Assembly (NCBI GenBank): GCA_965240325.2
Contig: OZ251241.1
Span: 248,001-312,000 of the forward strand
Reading direction: 5' to 3'
Source of the DNA: Rebecca billardiae RCC1528
Taxonomy: Eukaryota > Haptophyta
DNA length: 64,000 bases
In this document: positions 43,177-53,891 of the stretch, piece by piece
How positions within the stretch are numbered: position 1 is the stretch's first letter
Layout of the letters: each line of letters starts with the position of its first letter
Position numbers and translations under genes: made by a program
The notes under the pieces: generated by a model
Told to the model about the DNA's origin: nothing
What the model saw: only the letters and a program-made list of their open reading frames with translations
The model's database searches: none

Positions 43177-44892
43177 ATGGCTGCATCAACGCCCGTCCGC
43201 GTGCGCCGGCATCTTTGCCATGCTGCCCAGGCGCTTGCGATGCTCGCGCTCCTGGGCACATTTGCTTTCTGGGGCGAGCGAAGAGCCCGCGCGCGAAGCC
43301 GCGACTCCCGCATGGCCGAGCTCGTCGCCGATCTCTTCGTTGTTGGACGGGCCGTGCCCGCAGCCTCGATGCCGTCGGGGCCGGCCGGCATCGAGCACGT
43401 CGAAGACCAAGCGACGGGAGCGGACGCTTGGATTGCGCGTGGGCATCGGCTGTGCACACTACGCGATCACCTGGACGCGTGGTTGGTCGTGGGTGAGCGG
43501 CCAGCGCACATGCCCGCGACGCTCGGCCTCAAGTCGCACCTGTGGCGCTGCGACGCGAGTGGCGCTGCGGACAGCTGGGCGGAGCTGCGGCTGCCCAACA
43601 CCGAGGCCGTGCGCACTGCCAGGCTTGACCCGACCCCTACACCGCCTCGGCTGCGCACGCGCGAGCTCTCGTGTGCTCTCGCCGAGCCCCCCCTCGCCCA
43701 GCGCACCGCACTGCTGGCAGGCACCGTGCATGTCTCGGGTCTGACGCCCGCCTTCTTCCACGAGTGGGACCAGGCCTTCGACTGGCTGGTTGTGCGCAAC
43801 GCCACGGCGCGCAGGGCCGGTGGCGCCGCGCCGGAGCAGGCGCTCCTCCTTGTCAACGACGCGCCGGCGCCCAGCATCGCTGCGCGCGGTCGGGCGTGCG
43901 TCGGCGCGCACCGCGGCAGGGGCTGCCTGCCCGCGCGCCTTGCTGCCGCCCTGGGAGAGCCCTTCCTCACGTCGCGGGACCTGTTCGCCGGGCTGGACGC
44001 GCTCGTGGCCCCGGGGAGCGCGCCAATCGACGCGGCGTGCTTCGAGACGGCGATCTTCTGGGAGGTGCGCCGCACCGCGCGCAGGCGCGAAGGCGCACTG
44101 CTCGCGCGAGAGGCCATGTACCGGGCCTTCCTGCACGGCCACATGGCCTCGGCCATGGCGGCGAGTGCGGCAGAGGTGGACGGGCGGAGTGCCGCGCAGC
44201 TCGATGTGGTTCTCTCGACGCGGCCGCTCGGGAGCGGGGGCGCGGCGAACGACCTGGAGGTGCTCGACGCGCTGCGCACCGCGACGGCCGGCGCGGGATT
44301 CCGGCGCGTGAGACGGCTCCAGCTGGGCGAGATGGAGCTGGAGGCGCAGGTGCGCGCCATGGCGTCGGCAGCGATCGTCGTCGGCGCGCACGGCGCTGGG
44401 CTCACGCACCTCAACTGGCAGCCGGCCGGCGCGTGCGTGATCGAGGTGTTCCCCGAGTGCGTGTACGACAGCTGCTATCGCTTGTGGTCCTCGCGCCGCG
44501 GAGACCTGCACTACTTCGGCCTGCTCAACGGCTCGCGCATGGCGTCGCCGGATCCAAGCGCGCACGCGGCAGTCGCACCATTCCGCGCGGACGTGTGCGC
44601 CAAGCTGCCGACGGACACGATGCAGACCATCTCCAAGCGCTTCGCACGCAAGTGCCGCTTCGCGAAGGGCTGCTGGGGTCCGTTCCGAAAGCCGCCACAG
44701 CGCATCCGCGTGCGCGCAGTCGTTGAGGCCGTGCGCGAGTGCCTGAGGATGCGCGGAGCCGGCTCGTCGGGGGATGCTCGCGCCGCTGCTTCGTCGTCAT
44801 CGTCTACTGCTGATGCGTCGTCGCAGACGATGATCCTTGCGTCGGACTTCGACGACGATGTCGATGGCAGCAGGGCCATCCACGTCAAGTGA
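43177..44892 (+). CDS. Type II membrane glycosyltransferase, GT61 family
   Basis: Intronless, 571 residues. The short basic N-terminus is followed by a single hydrophobic anchor (AAQALAMLALLGTFAFW), the layout of Golgi glycosyltransferases. The central and C-terminal part matches GT61 (DUF563): VVLSTRPLGSGG, then LEAQVRAMASAAIVVGAHGAGLTHLNWQ and VIEVFPECVYDSCYRLW. GT61 enzymes add pentoses or N-acetylglucosamine to wall polysaccharides and N-glycans in plants and animals. The acceptor here is unknown; a surface or scale glycan is plausible. A Ser/Asp-rich tail closes the protein. ATG 43177 is the first in-frame ATG. It is read in the same direction as the histidine kinase, 233 bp downstream. 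Confidence 0.85.
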   Translation: MAASTPVRVRRHLCHAAQALAMLALLGTFAFWGERRARARSRDSRMAELVADLFVVGRAVPAASMPSGPAGIEHVEDQATGADAWIARGHRLCTLRDHLDAWLVVGERPAHMPATLGLKSHLWRCDASGAADSWAELRLPNTEAVRTARLDPTPTPPRLRTRELSCALAEPPLAQRTALLAGTVHVSGLTPAFFHEWDQAFDWLVVRNATARRAGGAAPEQALLLVNDAPAPSIAARGRACVGAHRGRGCLPARLAAALGEPFLTSRDLFAGLDALVAPGSAPIDAACFETAIFWEVRRTARRREGALLAREAMYRAFLHGHMASAMAASAAEVDGRSAAQLDVVLSTRPLGSGGAANDLEVLDALRTATAGAGFRRVRRLQLGEMELEAQVRAMASAAIVVGAHGAGLTHLNWQPAGACVIEVFPECVYDSCYRLWSSRRGDLHYFGLLNGSRMASPDPSAHAAVAPFRADVCAKLPTDTMQTISKRFARKCRFAKGCWGPFRKPPQRIRVRAVVEAVRECLRMRGAGSSGDARAAASSSSSTADASSQTMILASDFDDDVDGSRAIHVK

Positions 44893-45411
44893 TGGCGAGT
44901 GACGAGCCCGACCTGCGCCCGGATATGTCCGACACGGACTCGCAGTGGATCGGTCGACTACGTGTCGTCGTCTGGTCAGTCTGGTCTGACAGTCGGACAG
45001 ACGACGACGTCATCGCCATCGCCATGCCCATCGTGGCCATCGCCATCGCTATCGCCATCGGCGTCGGACTGATCATCGTCACTACTATCGTCCGAGTGAC
45101 AGTGACGATGATCGTCGCGATAGATCGGACGATGATCAATATGCCGCCATATCATTTTGAGGCGGCGGCTGACAGAGCCGTCCCCGAGTCGAAAGCGCCG
45201 GCGCACTTTCAGACAGTTGACCCGGGCCGCACCCGCGCACCGGACCCGGTGTGCAGCCGTCTGCCACCGCAGTCGGTGGGACTCGTGACGAGAAGGCACG
45301 CCCGCCAGACGACGCCCTCGTCCCGCTGCAGCGCACGACAGCAGCACGTGGCCTTGCGCCGTCACAGCATGGACGTGCGCAGTCGCTGACGCGCGCTCGT
45401 CGTCTCAGTGA
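44893..45411. other. Convergent intergenic region with simple repeats
   Basis: Contains a CATCGC-type hexanucleotide repeat (about 45009-45062) and ATCGTC-rich simple sequence. Open frames here encode only Ala/Ile repeats or reverse Met/Ala repeats and are not credible genes. Confidence 0.55.
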
Positions 45412-46431
45412 TCAGTGGGTGCGGGCGCGGGCGTCCGCCGGAAAGGGCATGCCGAGGAGGCAGGCAAAGCGCTGGAGGGAGGGCGAATCGCCCTCGCTGT
45501 CCGAGCCAGAGCTGCCGGCGGCGTCCGCAAAGGCGCCGGGCTGCGGCTTGAAGGCGGGCGTGGCGGCTGCGTGTCCAGCCACGCCGCCGAGCAGCGCGTC
45601 CAGCCGACCGCCGCTGTGCGCGCCAGGGGTGGGCGCTGCATAGGACAGGGCGCTCTCGGGCGAGCAGGTGGACATCGAGGCGGACGATGCACACGTGGTC
45701 GGCGACGCACCATTCACCGCCGGAGACAGCACCTGCGCCGCCGCGCCGTGCGCAACGGGCGAGCCCACAGGCAGCGCCACCGGAGGCCCAGCTGCAGCCC
45801 CGAGCTCGCGCAGCGCGTGCTGACGGCGCTCGATGAGGCGCTCGGCCTGGCGAGCCTCGCGCTCGAGGTGGGCGAGCTTCGAGTGCAACGCGGCGACCTC
45901 CATCTCCTTCTCCGCGATCGCGTGCTGCGCGTTGCGCGTATCCAGATCGAGCTCGCCAAAGCGCTGGTCAACATGCGTGCCATGCGTAGGAGGGATAGCG
46001 CGCGCGCCCGTGGGCGCCGGCTCGTGCAGCGGCGAGCAGCGCCGCGAGATGGCTCGCGCGACGAGGAGTGCCAGCGCAAACGTGCACAGCACGGCGGCAG
46101 CCAAGCCCGAGAGCGCGCAAACGAGCTCAGCGCCACGCAGGTGCGTGAGACGGCCGGAATAAGCGTCGACGCTCACCGCGATGGTGAGGTGGCCGCCGAA
46201 CGCCTCGAGGTTGAGCAGCTCCGTCTCGAGGACGGTGTCGATGACCGACATGCAGGAGCTGATGTACCACGACGCCGCAGCGCCGCCGACGGCTCCAGCC
46301 GGTGCTACCATCCTGCCCATGCGCGGGAGCTGCGCCTCGCTGGCTAGCAGGCGACGCCCGCTGGGCTGGTCGAGGAAGTCAGGCTCCGGTTTGAGTCGGT
46401 TTGACCTGGTTTGACACGGCACGATTTTCAT
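45412..46431 (-). CDS. Single-pass membrane protein with coiled coil
   Basis: Intronless, 339 residues, no family recognised. One hydrophobic segment (ELVCALSGLAAAVLCTFALALLVA, about 102-125) is followed by basic residues (ISRR), predicting a cytosolic C-terminal side. Residues about 165-205 form a heptad-rich coiled coil (MEVAALHSKLAHLEREARQA). The remainder is Ala/Ser/Gly/Pro-rich with an acidic SGSDSEGDSPS patch near the end. The N-terminal 100 residues could be a lumenal domain; a weaker hydrophobic stretch lies near residues 45-60. Start codon: 46431 is the first in-frame ATG; 46320 is an alternative. Lies head-to-head with peptide deformylase. Confidence 0.65.
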   Translation of the reverse strand: MKIVPCQTRSNRLKPEPDFLDQPSGRRLLASEAQLPRMGRMVAPAGAVGGAAASWYISSCMSVIDTVLETELLNLEAFGGHLTIAVSVDAYSGRLTHLRGAELVCALSGLAAAVLCTFALALLVARAISRRCSPLHEPAPTGARAIPPTHGTHVDQRFGELDLDTRNAQHAIAEKEMEVAALHSKLAHLEREARQAERLIERRQHALRELGAAAGPPVALPVGSPVAHGAAAQVLSPAVNGASPTTCASSASMSTCSPESALSYAAPTPGAHSGGRLDALLGGVAGHAAATPAFKPQPGAFADAAGSSGSDSEGDSPSLQRFACLLGMPFPADARARTH

Positions 46432-46563
46432 TTCGAATGATGGCCGCAAGGACTTCGACGAAACGCACTGGCTCCCTCTCCAGCGATCTCCTCCGCCGAC
46501 GGATGCACAGCTCACGAGCTGGCCGAGTCACGGCGCTGAGCGCTCGCACTCGCACGTGGAGTA
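46432..46563. promoter_or_regulatory. Very short divergent promoter region, coiled-coil protein/deformylase
   Basis: 132 bp separate the two opposite start codons, the tightest spacing in the window. No core promoter motif is visible. Confidence 0.35.
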
Positions 46564-47166
46564 ATGCGTCGTGCACGGCTCGGCGCCGTCCCACGTCCGA
46601 TCATCATGACGGGCGAGCCGATTCTCCGCGCCCGAGCGCGGCCCATCGGCGACGTGCGCGCCCCCGCCACGCGTCGCCTCATCGAGCAGCTCGTCGCCAC
46701 GATGGATGCGCACGATGGCCTTGGGCTTTGTGCGCCGCAGATCGGCGAGTCCAAGCGCGTTTTCGTGGCTCGTGACCTGCACAACCGGCTGGCAGATGCC
46801 GAGAAGCGTGCTCCGTTCCTCGGTGAGGTGCACCGCGCCCGCCTCGTCGGCGAGCGGCCCACCGTGGTGATCAACCCGACGGTGGTGAGCTCCTCGGATG
46901 AGGAGGAGGACGACTGGGAGGCGTGCCTGTCTATCGGCGCAAGCCTGCACGGCCTGGTCCGCCGCCCCGCACGAATCAATGTTCGCTATACCACTGAGAC
47001 CGGCGAGACGCGCGAAGACGCGCTCGAGGGCTACGGCGCGCGCACGTTTCTGCACGAGCTCGACCACCTGGACGGAGTGCTCTTCCTTGACCGGTTGCTC
47101 AGCGGTGCGGGCGGGCTCGTGCACGAGAGCGCGCTGGGGCACCACATGCGCGACGAGGAGGACTAG
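46564..47166 (+). CDS. Peptide deformylase
   Basis: Fe/Zn hydrolase that removes the formyl group from the first Met of proteins made in plastids and mitochondria. Intronless, 200 residues. The three active-site motifs are in order: GLGLCAPQIG (52-61; usual form GxGLAAPQ), EACLSIG (119-125; usual EGCLS, with the metal-binding Cys kept) and HELDH (164-168; HExxH with catalytic Glu). The Gly-to-Ala change in motif 2 is seen in some eukaryotic and PDF-like proteins, so activity should not be assumed. Only about 15 residues precede the catalytic fold, so there is no full-length transit peptide; either an upstream exon is missed or targeting is by another route. Confidence 0.9.
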   Translation: MRRARLGAVPRPIIMTGEPILRARARPIGDVRAPATRRLIEQLVATMDAHDGLGLCAPQIGESKRVFVARDLHNRLADAEKRAPFLGEVHRARLVGERPTVVINPTVVSSSDEEEDDWEACLSIGASLHGLVRRPARINVRYTTETGETREDALEGYGARTFLHELDHLDGVLFLDRLLSGAGGLVHESALGHHMRDEED

Positions 47167-47462
47167 CACAGTCTTGCCACGCAGATATCTGCGTGCAGTC
47201 TCGCCGAGCGGGCACTATTCAGTCACCGTGACAGCACGAGATCATGCTTCGAGCGTCACCACCATTCACACCGGCCGGGGCGGGCGCGGCCGGCCCGCCA
47301 TGCTGATCGCGCGAGCGCTGCCGGAAGAAATGTAACTATGAAAGTCCGCAAACAGAAAACATCATCAGAAAAACAGCCTGGCAAGGCAGCCTGCTTGCTA
47401 CTTGCTGCGCGCGCTGCGCAGGCGTGTGCCGAGGCGCAGGGTGTCGATCGGCATTCGAGCCG

Positions 47463-48782
47463 ATGCAGGCCGATGCTGGCGACATGGCAGCCAACCTGCT
47501 GCTCGCCGCGCAGGAGGGCGACGAGCGTGGCGTGCGCGCGATCCTGGAGGGCTTCGGTCCAGACGCTGCGCGCCTGATCGACCACGCCGTGACGGACGAG
47601 GGCTGGCGCGCGCTCGACCTCGCGTGCGAGCGAGGCCACGCGGACGTCGTCAGCGTGCTCCTGGATCGCGGCGCCAGCCCGCAGCTCGTGGGCCCGAACG
47701 GCTTTACGCCGCTGATGTGGGCATGCCGAGGTGGCCACTTTGACGTGCGCGCGCCCGCGCGCCGCCGCTTGCGCGCCCGCGCCACGCGTGCGTCGGCCTG
47801 GCGCAGCGACTCATCGCATGCCGCCGCCGCGCCTCGTGCTCTCCCTCCTGCCGGCGCGCGCGCGCGCCCGCTCCCGCGCGCGCAGATCGCCTCGCACCTC
47901 ATCTCCGATCGGCGCGTCGACGTCAACGCGGCCCACGCCAGCGGCGCGACCGCGCTCGCGATGGCGTGCGTGCAGGGCCATGCTGAGATTGTGCGCAGGC
48001 TGCACGCTGCGGGCGCGACGCTCAACTGCTCGACGCACCGGCACCGCTGGACGCCGCTGCACCTGGCGACGTTGTACGGGCAGGTGGAGGTCGTGCGCCT
48101 GCTGCTCTCGCTCGACGAGGCGCGCGAGCTCCTTGAGTGCCGCTCGGCGCACGGCACGACCGCGCTCCACATCGCGGCGGGGCGCTCGCTGCCCGGCGTG
48201 TTGCTGCTGCTGCTGCGGCATGGCGCGGACGTGCACGCGACGGACGGGAGCGGGCTCACGCCGTACGACGTGGCCGTGCACGCGGGCGCGACCAACACGG
48301 CGCAGCTTCTCGAGTCGTACGGCGGCGCGCAGGGCGGCCCGGCCGAGGGCGGCGCGGTGGATGGCACCGGCGCCGGGGTCGCCGCCTCCGCCATCGCCGG
48401 CGCGGGCGCGGGCGGCGGCCGAGGCGAGCACGAGGCGGAGGCGCGCGTCTCGTCGGCCATGGAGGAGCGCGGCACGGGCCCCGCCGCCGCGCTCGCCTCG
48501 CGCGGCCCGCCGCCGCCGCCTGCGCGGCCGGCGGCGTCGGCCGCTGCCTCGGGCGGCGCATGTGCAACAGGCTCGCACGCCGAGAGCGCGCCGCGCGCCG
48601 CGCCTGACCTGCTTGCGCAGGGCGGCACGCGCCGGGGTGGTGGCGAGGGCGCGCAGCCACTCGCGCCGTGGGCGGAGGCGGCGCGCGCTCGGGCCGTAGC
48701 CGCCGAGGCGGAGGCCGCCGCTGCCGCCGGCTCGGCGCAGCTCGGCGGGCGCCCGGCGAGCGCCGAGGCGCGCGAGCGCGCC

Positions 48783-48813
<31 letters not shown>

Positions 48814-51800
48814 GAGGTGCGGTCTTCGAGGGCGCGCAGAGCCTCGCTGCTGCCAGGCTGCCGCCCATCCGCGGCAGCACCACGCCGCACGCGCTGCCCG
48901 CGCCGCCGGCCGAGGTCCGGGACGGGCCTGGCAGCGCGGCGGCCGGCGCGCGCCCCGGCGCGCCAGCGGAGCCGGCCGCGCCGAGCGGCGGCGGCGAGGC
49001 GCAGGGCGCGCCGCAGCCTCGCAAGCCGGGCTCGGCGGCGTCGGCGCGACAGTTCCCGCCCCGCGCGCCGGCGGGGGCGCAGCCCACGCCGAACACGCAG
49101 CCACCGGCCGCGCCTTCCTCGTCACCGGCCGCACCGATGGCCCCGGGCGGCGGCGCACGCGACGGCGGCGGCGGCGGCGGCGGCGGCGCGGCGTTCACGC
49201 CCGCGGGGCCCGCGCTCGACGGCGCGGCGGCGAGCGCGGCCCGCGCCGCGGCCGAGCTCGAGGGCGGGGCCGCGGCGCCGAAGCCGTCGCGCCACTCGCT
49301 GCCGCCGGGCGCGTCGACCGGCCTCTCCGACGTCGGCGCGTCGAGCGGGCGCCGCGCGTCCTCTCCTGAGCTCGCCTCTCTCACGGCACACGTGATCAGC
49401 GCGCTCACGCTGATCGGGGGCGTGCAGCAGGAGTCGAAGGCGTCGCGCGCGGCGGCGGAGGCGCGGTGCGACGCGGTCGAGAAGGACCTCGCCTTCCTCA
49501 CCACGCAGATGGCCACGGTGCGCATGGCGCTCGGCGGGCCGCGCGACGTGCCCGCCATCACCCCGGCCGAGTGGGGCCGCGTGCAGCTCGTGAGCCGGCA
49601 GGCGGCCGCGCTGCACGAGGAGATGAGCAAGGCGCACGGCCGGATGGAGAGCCAGCTGGCGGAGGCGCTCGCGCGCGAGGTGGAGGCCAGCCGCCTCGCC
49701 TCCGACGCCACGGCGCGCGTGCACGCCCTCGAGAGCGCGCTCGCCGCGACCGACGCGCGCGCCGCGCAGCACGAGAGCGCCGCCGAGGCGCGCGTGAACG
49801 AGACGCTGAGCCGAGCGCTCGGCGTGCTCGAGCAGCGCGCGGCGGACGCGGAGTCGCAGGCGGCGCAGCGCGCGCGCGTGGCGGAGGACCAGCTCGAGGT
49901 GCTCGGCCGCCGCTGCGCCGCGCTCGAGCGCGCGCTCAACGAGCGCGAGGACGCCGTGTCCGCGCGCGCGGATGAGCGCGCGCTCGCGCACGCACGCTCG
50001 GACGCGCTCGTCGCGCGCGTCGACGCGCTGGAGAGCGGCGCGCGCGCGCTGGGCGAGCGGTTCGAGGCGGTGGAGGCGAGCTTCGGCGGCGTGCTCCCCT
50101 CGCTCGACGCGCTCACCGCGCGCGTCGAGCGCGTCGCCGACGACGAGGCGAGCCACGCGTCCGCGGCCGCGCGCTCGGTCGAAGAGCTGCGCTCCGAGCT
50201 CGGGCGCGCGTCCGGGACCACCTTCGAGCTGGTGGGCGCGCTGGAGGCGCGGCTGGGCGAGGAGGCGCGCAGCGCGGCGGGCGGGTCGGACGAGGTGCGC
50301 CGCGCGCTCGCCGAGCTCAGCGGCGCCTCCGAGCGCGCCACGACCACCCTCTCCGCCGAGCTCCAGGCGCTGCGCGACCACGCAGATGAGCTTGACGAGC
50401 GCGTCGCGCAGGTCGGCCGGGCGCTCGGCGCGCTCGACGGGACGCTCGAGGGCGTGTCCGGGCGGTTCGGCGCGCTGGAGACGGCGGTGGCGTCGCTCAG
50501 CGCGGTCTCGCAGATGCGCGCGGCGGGCGGGCCCGGCGGCTCCACCACCGACGCGGCGGACGCTGCCGAGCTGCTGTATGCGCGCAGGCAGCTGCATGCG
50601 CACGCACACGCGCAGCCGCAGCAGCAGCAGCAGCAGCAGCAGCACGCGCTGGGGCGCGGCGCGGCGGCGGCGGGAGGCGGCGCGGCGCTCGACGCGCTGA
50701 CGGCGGAGGCGCTCCCCGAGCGCGTCGCCGCGCTCGAGGCCACCGCCGAGCTGCTGCTCGCCGAGAAGCTCGAGCTGCAGCAGGCGCTGGAGCGCGCGCG
50801 GCTCGGCGTGCGGCAGGCGGCCGCGGACACGGCGGGAGGCGCGCGCGACGGCGGCGGCGGCGCGATCGCTCGGGCGGGCGCGAGGGGCTCGCCGGGCGGC
50901 GGCGCGCAGCCCACCTCGCTCGCCGCCGTCGCGGCGATCGACGGGCTGCGCGACGACCTCTCCCTCCTCGGCGCGCGCATCGGCGCGCGCATCGATGAGC
51001 TGGCGCGCGAGGCTGCGGTCGCGACAAGCCTGGCGCGCGCGGCAGACAAGCGCGCCGCCTCGGCGGAGGCGGCGCTGGTGCAGGCGGCGGGCGTGGGCGC
51101 GGGCGCGCGCGGCGGCGCGGAGGGCGCCGAGGTGGTGCAGCTCAGCTCGGAGGACGCGTGGGCCGCGGCGGAGCGCGGCCTGCTCCTCGCGCGCGCGACG
51201 CAGCGCTACACGCCGACGCGCGCGCGCGCCGGCGGGAGCGGGCGGCGCACGGGCGGCGCGGACGGCCGCGCGCCCGGCGGCGGCGGCGGCGGCGCGGAGG
51301 AGGAGGAGGGCGAGTCCGCCGCGGCGGGCGCGCTGCGCGCGATCGAGTCGGTCGCCTCGCGCGTGCGCCTCCTCGAGCGCCGCCTCGAGCTCAGCGACAC
51401 CGGCCTGCACTCGCTCGGCAACGGCCACGGCGCAGAGCACGCGGGGCGCGACGACGACGATGGCGCGTATCACTCGCCCGGCGCGCGGCGCGGGAGCGGG
51501 GGCAAGTCGCCGCCGCCGCTCACCGGCAGCCGGCCGATGCTCGCGATCGCGCACGCGCAGCTCGCCGAGGCGCACTCCAACCTCGCGCTCCGCGTCGAGC
51601 TGCTCGAGTCCGCGCACGACGAGGCGGTGCGCCAGTCGTCGATGCGCGCGACGCGCGCCGCGCTCTCGGATGCGCACGGCTCGCCGCCCGGCAGCGGCGG
51701 CGGCGCGCGCGGCGGCGGCGGCGTGCTCGTGGGCGCGGGCGCAGTGCCGCTCGACACGGCGCTCGCGGCGCGCGTGTCCGAGCTCGAGGGCGCCGTCGAC

Positions 51801-53663
51801 GCGGTGCAGCGCTACGTCAGCCGGCAGCAGGAGGCCCTGCTCGAGCACCTGGGCTCGCTCGAGGCCTCCTTCAGCCTCAAGCTCGGACGGATTGCTGAGC
51901 GCGGCGGCGGGCCGGCCGCGCGCTCGGCGCTCGGCGCGGGCGGCGAGGACGAGGGAGCCGACACGCCCGGCGCGCTCGAGCCCCGCGCGCCCGGCGCGGA
52001 CGGCGGCGTCTCGGCGGTGCACGCCTCGCGCCTCTCCCTCCTCGAGCACCGCGTCGAGCGCGCCGAGCTCTCGACCTCGCAGCGCATCTCCGCCCTGCGC
52101 GCCATGGTCGAGTCGCAGGGGGCCGTGCTGGGCGACGTGCGCGCTAAGGTGCTGCGGCAGGCGGCGCTGGGCGCGCGACCGAGCGGCGCGGGCCACGGGC
52201 TCTCGGTGAGCACCGGCGGCGCCGGCGTCGGCGCGTGCGGCCTGGGCTCGTGCAGCTCGGCCGTGCGCAGCGCGAGCGGCGGTGCGGGCGACACGCCCGC
52301 CTCCTCTCCGCGCTGCGCACCCTCGGCGCACGCGGCGGCAGCCGGCGGCACAGACTTGATGGCCGGTGCGCGCGCGCGGACGCGCGAGCGCGCGCGGCGA
52401 GGCGCGCGCGCACGCGCGCGCCGCCCGCGGCGCGCCGCTCACACGCCCTGCCGCCGGCCGCGCCCCGCAGCAGCCGCCGGCGCGCCCAGGCCCAGCCCTC
52501 CGCGCGCGCAGCTGCACGCGTCCCTCGTGCGGGCGGGCTCCACACTGACGCTCTTCGAGAGGGGCAGGGTGTGGGCGCCGCGCACCCGCGCGCGGAGGCC
52601 GCGCGCCGTGGCAGGGCGGCCTCGCGCGCGGCGCGCGGGCCGGCGTGCCTGCCGTGCGCGCGCCTCCGACGCGCCCCGCGCCGCCGCTCTGCCGCGCACG
52701 CGCCGCCGCGCGCGCGCCGCGCGCGCAGGGCGCGGGCGCGCACGAGCTCGGCCGCCCAGTGCTGCGCTGGGTCCAGCTGAGCGCGGACGGGCGCACGCTC
52801 ACAGTCACGGACACGCAGCACCGCGCAAAGAAGCTCGCCATCCCGACCAAGGTGCGCGCAGCGGCGCGCCCGCCGGCGGCGCACGCGGCGGGCAGCTCGC
52901 GCGCAGCCGCGCGCGCCCCGCGCGCGCCCCCGCGCCCGCCCCGCGCCCTGCCCGCGCGCGCACTCGCGCCCGCCTCGATCATCTCGGTTGGCGCCGGTTG
53001 GCGCGTGCGCGCGCGGCGCCGCAGGACATTGCGGCGCTGCGCATCGGCGCGCTGCGGCCGTGGGCGGCGGCGGCGCCGTGGCTGCACTTCTCCATCGAGC
53101 TGCGCCCGGGCACGACCGCGCTGCCCTCGCCGCCGCCCACGGCCTCGTCGTCGCCCACGCGCGCCGCGCCGCCACCCATCGAGATGGTCACCTCGGACGG
53201 CGCCGAGCTCCTCACCTGGCTGCTCGGCTTGCAGTCGGTGGTCGTGCCGACCAACCCGGAGAGGAGGCTCACGCTCGGGCTGATCGCGCGGCACCGGCTG
53301 CGCATGATCGCGCGGCACCTGGCGGTGCGGCAGGGGCTGAGCTACAAGGAGTTCTGGGCGACCGCCATCCTGAGCGCCGCCGCCACGTACGAGAGCGCCG
53401 GCGACGAGCACGTGCAGCAGTGGCAGCAGCAGCGCGCGGCCGCCTCGCCGGCCGGCCCGCACGCGACGAGGCTCGCGAGCACGCGCCGCGCACTGCAGGC
53501 GAGCTTCGACGAGCCCGCGCGCCTAGCCGACGGCGCAGGGGCCGAGCCGCCCTCCGGGAGGCAGCGCTCCGCGCCGGTGGGCTCGCAGGGCAGCCCCACT
53601 CGCAGCGCATACCTGACGAGCGCGACGCGCTCCGCCTACGAGGACGATGGACCGGCGGAATGA
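47463..53663 (+). CDS. Ankyrin-repeat, long coiled-coil and PH-like scaffold protein
   Basis: Five exons (47463-47744, 47886-52365, about 52471-52568, 52729-52851, 53025-53663) give about 1873 residues. Residues about 10-240 are five to six ankyrin repeats (for example GFTPLMWACRGGHFD, HRWTPLHLATLYGQVEVVRLLL, HGTTALHIAAGRS). A long Gly/Ala/Pro-rich linker follows, then roughly 900 residues of Ala/Glu/Arg/Leu heptads with an 8-Gln run, predicted coiled coil. The last 300 residues start with a PH-like domain split over exons 3-5 (SLVRAGSTLTLFERG, then GRPVLRWVQLSADGRTLTV, IAALRIGALRPW, and a final helix around LLTWLLGLQSVV). Not recognised as a named family; a membrane-associated cytoskeletal scaffold is inference. 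The first intron is a multiple of three. The acceptor of exon 3 is chosen by phase only. A CAG run lies at about 50622-50643. Confidence 0.75.
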
Positions 53664-53891
53664 ATGACGACGACCGCCGGATGATCGATCGCGACATATA
53701 TGCTTAGTCCGCGACTCATCCGATCGGACGACGATGATACTATCAGGTGATACTAAAGGACGATCAGACGATGCTGATGATGATGATACGATTGATACGG
53801 TGACTGATACTGATAGTGACACCTTGGGCTTGGTAGCCACGATGTCGATGATCGATTATATTGTTTTCTCGTCGCCACCACAAAAAAAGAA

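Noticed and set aside
44885-45389. Frames encoding repeated Ala-Ile or Met-Ala, resembling a membrane helix
   Set aside because: They are translations of the CATCGC repeat and adjacent simple sequence.
47336-51049. A 1237-codon open frame on the minus strand, with a further long one at 49122-53462
   Set aside because: Both are antisense shadows of the ankyrin/coiled-coil gene and consist of Ser/Ala/Arg or Arg/Ala/Glu low complexity with no domain.
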